Source: an uncultured Ferrovum sp. (GTDB taxonomy: Bacteria; Pseudomonadota; Gammaproteobacteria; Burkholderiales; Ferrovaceae). Taken from it: a stretch of 64,000 nt of DNA. Positions within the stretch are counted from its first letter, which is position 1, and every line of letters begins with the position of its first letter. Positions 61,298 through 64,000 of this stretch are shown piece after piece. The notes beneath the pieces are model-generated. The model saw only the letters and a program-made list of their open reading frames with translations. It did no database searches and was not told the origin of the DNA. Where the stretch lies: positions 1 to 64,000 of the forward strand of contig CAITLJ010000013.1 in assembly GCA_903893215.1 (NCBI GenBank). Reading direction: 5' to 3'. The position numbers and the translations under genes are program-made.

Positions 61298-62090
61298 AAC
61301 AGTCCGGGTAACGCTCGGCCGGATCGCGTGCCATGGCCCGTTGCACCAGCCCGATCAGCGCCGGGCTGGCATCGGGTGCCAGTTGCTGCAGCGGCGCCGG
61401 CGCTTCGTGCAGGATGCGCTGGATGGTGCCCGGGCCACCATCACCGGGAAACGGATGCTGTCCGGCCAGCAGTTCGTATAGCACCACGCCCAGCGCATAG
61501 ACGTCGGTGGCCCGGCTGGGGGCGCGTTCCAGCAACTGTTCCGGCGCCATGTAAGCGGGTGAGCCCAGAAAGCCACCCAGCTGGGTCCGCTCTGCCCAGC
61601 CGATCTGCGCTGCGCCGAAGTCGATGATTTTTACCTCACCGGTTTCCGCCAGCAGGATGTTGGCGGGTTTCAGGTCGCGGTGCAGCACCTGGCAGCTGTG
61701 GACGTAGTCGAGCGCGCGCGCGCACCGGAACATCAGCGCCAGTACCTGCGCCTGCGGCAGCCGGTGTTCCGGCCGGCAGTAGTGGCGCAACGCCACCCCT
61801 GGCACGTATTCCATGACGATGAACTGGCGCGGGCCATCCAGCTGTGCCTCGATCATGCGCACGATGTTGGGATGGTCGAGTTTGCCCACCAGCGAGGCCT
61901 CGTTGGCGAACAGTCGCTGCAACCGTTCCACTTCTGGCGCGCCGTACTGGTCTTCGAAGTCGGCAATCTTGAGTGCCACCAGCTTGCCATCGCGGCCGTC
62001 CTCGGCCAGGTACACCACCGCCGACGTGCCCCGCGCCAGCACCCGCAGCAGCAGGTATTCACCCAGCCGTTCCTGCAGGTCGCTGAACAT
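61260..62090 (-). CDS. Eukaryotic-like serine/threonine protein kinase
   Basis: The 276-aa protein is a complete kinase domain without transmembrane or sensor extension. It shows [21 protein letters not shown], the lysine in VALKIADF, the catalytic [10 protein letters not shown], the DFG of IIDFGAAQ, and the activation-end SPAYMAPEQ. It follows mnmH by 2 bp and may be co-expressed. No substrate or phosphatase is visible nearby. Confidence 0.92.
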   Translation of the reverse strand: MFSDLQERLGEYLLLRVLARGTSAVVYLAEDGRDGKLVALKIADFEDQYGAPEVERLQRLFANEASLVGKLDHPNIVRMIEAQLDGPRQFIVMEYVPGVALRHYCRPEHRLPQAQVLALMFRCARALDYVHSCQVLHRDLKPANILLAETGEVKIIDFGAAQIGWAERTQLGGFLGSPAYMAPEQLLERAPSRATDVYALGVVLYELLAGQHPFPGDGGPGTIQRILHEAPAPLQQLAPDASPALIGLVQRAMARDPAERYPDCFSLARDLMACAR

Positions 62091-62092
62091 GC

Positions 62093-63241
62093 TCAGGCGC
62101 CTGCGCTCAACACAGCCTGATCGATCGGCGCTGGCACAGGGGTGGCCGTATTGTCATTGACCTTATCTGCCGCTGGAAGTGAAGGTGGATTGTCGATCAG
62201 GGCCTGCGCCATGCGGCCGAAATCGTCGTCTGCCAGTGCGCCGCCGTCGAGCACCAGCGCATGACCCAGGTGCGTGTAGTTGCCATTGCTGGAGCGCCGG
62301 TACAGGGCGTCATAGTGCTTGCGCAGCAGCGCCTCGACCAGTTGGGCAAAACGGCCCTGTCGGACCAGGTCGGTCCAGGCAGCGATCTGTTCGTTGCCAT
62401 GCAGTTCGCGCAGACGCAACAGCATGTCGACCAGCTGTTCCGGAGACTGCAGGAAGTGCGCGTAATCCGCCAGCAGGAGTTCGACCCGCGCCATTTCGTT
62501 GGCCACAATTCGCGCACAGGCGCTTGCCCGCATTGCCACCATCAGGGCCTCGGGCACATGCAGCAGGCCGATCCTTCGGCTCTCGGCTTCGACGAATACC
62601 GGGCGCGCCGGATCGAGCTTGCCCAGCGCTGCGTGCAGATGATTTTCGAACAGACGCTGGCTGGGTTGCGGCTGGTCGGGCAGGGCACCCAGCACCGACC
62701 CGCGATGCGCTGCCAGCACTTCCAGGTCGAGCACCTGGGCACCGGCGGCCTGCAGGGCCAACAGCAGGCGACTCTTGCCCGATCCGGTCGGGCCGCAAAC
62801 CACACAAAACCGGAACCGCGCTGGCAGTTCGTTCAGCTTTTGCACCACATGGGCGCGCCAGCGCTTGTAGCCGCCCGGCAGCTGCAGGGCATCCCAGCCC
62901 ACGGCGCGCAGCACGGTGGTCATCGACCCGCTGCGCATGCCGCCCCGCCAACACACCACCAGCGGGCGCCAGGTCTTCGGCCTGTCCGCAAAGGCCGAGT
63001 TCAGATGGTTGGCGATATTGGCGCTGACCATGGCCGCCCCCAGCCGACGTGCGGCGAAAGGGTCGACCTGCTTGTAGAGGGTGCCAACCTCGGCTCGCTG
63101 GGCATCATCGAGCACCGGGTGGTTGACACTGCCAGGCAGGTGGTCGAGCGCGAACTCGGCTGGCGAACGCACGTCGATGATGGTGTCGAACGCGCTGAAG
63201 TCATCCAGGTCAACCGCCCCTGCGCGCTCGTGGGGTCGCAT
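62093..63241 (-). CDS. mnmH: tRNA 2-selenouridine synthase
   Basis: MnmH (SelU) replaces sulfur by selenium at wobble 2-thiouridine via a geranylated intermediate. The 382-aa protein has an N-terminal rhodanese domain with active C97 in VVCWRGGMRSGS and a P-loop GPTGSGKSR in the second domain. The last base of the upstream phosphomannomutase stop overlaps its ATG. selD is not in the window, so selenophosphate supply is assumed. Confidence 0.94.
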   Translation of the reverse strand: MRPHERAGAVDLDDFSAFDTIIDVRSPAEFALDHLPGSVNHPVLDDAQRAEVGTLYKQVDPFAARRLGAAMVSANIANHLNSAFADRPKTWRPLVVCWRGGMRSGSMTTVLRAVGWDALQLPGGYKRWRAHVVQKLNELPARFRFCVVCGPTGSGKSRLLLALQAAGAQVLDLEVLAAHRGSVLGALPDQPQPSQRLFENHLHAALGKLDPARPVFVEAESRRIGLLHVPEALMVAMRASACARIVANEMARVELLLADYAHFLQSPEQLVDMLLRLRELHGNEQIAAWTDLVRQGRFAQLVEALLRKHYDALYRRSSNGNYTHLGHALVLDGGALADDDFGRMAQALIDNPPSLPAADKVNDNTATPVPAPIDQAVLSAGA

Positions 63242-64000
63242 CAGAAGGGCAGACGGGCGTCGGGACGTACGGCCAGGATCGCGCGGCGGAAGTCCTCCTG
63301 GATCCGCGTCAGAGCCTGCGTACTGTCGGCTTCAAAGCGCAGCACCACCACTGGCGTGGTGTTGCTGGAGCGCGCCAGGCCAAAACCGTCGGCGTATTCC
63401 ACGCGCACGCCATCGATATCGATGATCTCGCGTGCCTGCGTAAAGCCACCCGCCTGGCGCAGCGCGTTGATCAGCGTGACGTTCTCGCCCTCAGCCAGCG
63501 GAATCTGCAATTCCGGCGTGCTCACCGCATCCGGCAGGGCGGCCAGTGCCGCATCCAGGTCGGGTACCTTGCTGAGGATTTCCAGCAGTCGCGCGCCGGC
63601 ATACAGGCCGTCATCAAAACCATACCAGCGCTCCTTGAAGAAGAAATGACCGCTCATTTCGCCGGCCAGCAACGCGCCGGTCTCGCGCATGCGTGTCTTG
63701 ATCAGCGAGTGGCCGGTCTTCCACATGGTGGGCTGGCCCCCGTGGCTGCGCACCCAGTCGAACAGGTGGCGGGTACATTTCACGTCGAAGATGATCTCGG
63801 CGCCGGCGTTGCGCGACAGCACGTCGGCGGCAAACAGCATCAGCTGGCGGTCTGGATAAATGATCTGGCCGCTGCGCGTGACCACACCGAGGCGATCGCC
63901 GTCACCGTCAAAGGCCAGGCCGATTTCGCCATCGCCCTGCGCCAGCGCACGGATCAGATCCTGCAGGTTTTCCGGCTGGGAAGGGTCGGGGTGATGATTG
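63241..64000 (-). CDS. Phosphomannomutase/phosphoglucomutase, C-terminal part (partial at right edge)
   Basis: The visible 252 codons belong to an alpha-D-phosphohexomutase. The metal-binding DGDGDR motif lies near the right edge, followed by the sugar-binding GEMSGHFFFKERWYGFDDG loop and the C-terminal phosphate-binding domain with RFEADST. The 5' end lies beyond 64000, as the frame remains open. Bacterial PMM/PGM (AlgC-type) proteins have about 450-465 residues, so over half is present. It links sugar phosphates to LPS and exopolysaccharide precursors. Confidence 0.93.
   Translation of the reverse strand, partial: NHHPDPSQPENLQDLIRALAQGDGEIGLAFDGDGDRLGVVTRSGQIIYPDRQLMLFAADVLSRNAGAEIIFDVKCTRHLFDWVRSHGGQPTMWKTGHSLIKTRMRETGALLAGEMSGHFFFKERWYGFDDGLYAGARLLEILSKVPDLDAALAALPDAVSTPELQIPLAEGENVTLINALRQAGGFTQAREIIDIDGVRVEYADGFGLARSSNTTPVVVLRFEADSTQALTRIQEDFRRAILAVRPDARLPF

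Overview
The window is a high-GC, tightly packed proteobacterial chromosome segment. Positions 1 to about 32.3 kb hold most of a photosynthesis gene cluster (PGC). The flanking housekeeping genes (trxB | ftsK-lolA-rarA-serS, ispD-ispF, purE-purK, a P-II protein, a split arnA) fit a betaproteobacterium best; a gammaproteobacterium cannot be excluded from order alone. The only Mg-protoporphyrin ester cyclase seen is the O2-dependent AcsF, so the organism can make bacteriochlorophyll (BChl) a with oxygen present: an aerobic anoxygenic phototroph or a facultative purple bacterium.

Layout. (1) 3-18582, plus strand: 3' part of bchH, bchL, bchM, lhaA, puhA-puhB-puhC, acsF, a puhE gene fused to a CobW/G3E GTPase domain, bchI, bchD, bchO, dxs, crtI, crtB and a 62-residue membrane protein. 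Many of these genes overlap by 4-23 nt, which indicates polycistronic, translationally coupled expression. (2) 18649-21247, minus strand: crtC and crtD. (3) 21332-32194, plus strand: crtE, crtF, bchC, bchX, bchY, bchZ, pufB, pufA, pufL, pufM and pufC, closed by a clear intrinsic terminator. Perfect TGT-N12-ACA (PpsR/CrtJ-type) operators lie over the putative promoters of crtE and bchC, and the puf transcript carries strong hairpins. (4) 32304-34462: a membrane protein and a cytochrome P450, translationally coupled, just beyond the PGC terminator.

(5) 34442-43598: PhzF-like and patatin-like proteins, a POT-family transporter, an orphan OmpR-type regulator, an AI-2E-family permease, a COG3146-like acyltransferase, P-II, purK and purE. 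(6) 43622-51709, minus strand: trxB, smr and lipid A aminoarabinose genes (arnT, arnE-like, arnB, arnC and arnA as two separate genes), running on into purE-purK; arnD is not present. (7) 51787-64000: ftsK, lolA, rarA, two small envelope proteins, serS, an MltF-like lytic transglycosylase, ispD, ispF, a Ser/Thr kinase, mnmH and the 3' part of a phosphomannomutase gene.

Together the PGC encodes Mg chelatase (BchHDI), methyltransferase BchM, cyclase AcsF, both reductase systems in part (BchL; BchXYZ complete), BchC, a spirilloxanthin-type carotenoid route (CrtE, B, I, C, D, F), precursor supply (Dxs), LH1 (PufBA), the reaction centre (PuhA, PufLM), its tetraheme cytochrome (PufC) and assembly factors (LhaA, PuhB, PuhC, PuhE). 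bchF, bchN, bchB, bchG, bchP, ppsR, aerR, tspO, crtA, pufQ, pufX and bchE were not found here; some probably lie left of the window. No tRNA, rRNA, IS element or CRISPR array was recognised. No gene-free gap exceeds about 210 bp; the largest is bchZ-pufB, which holds a hairpin.
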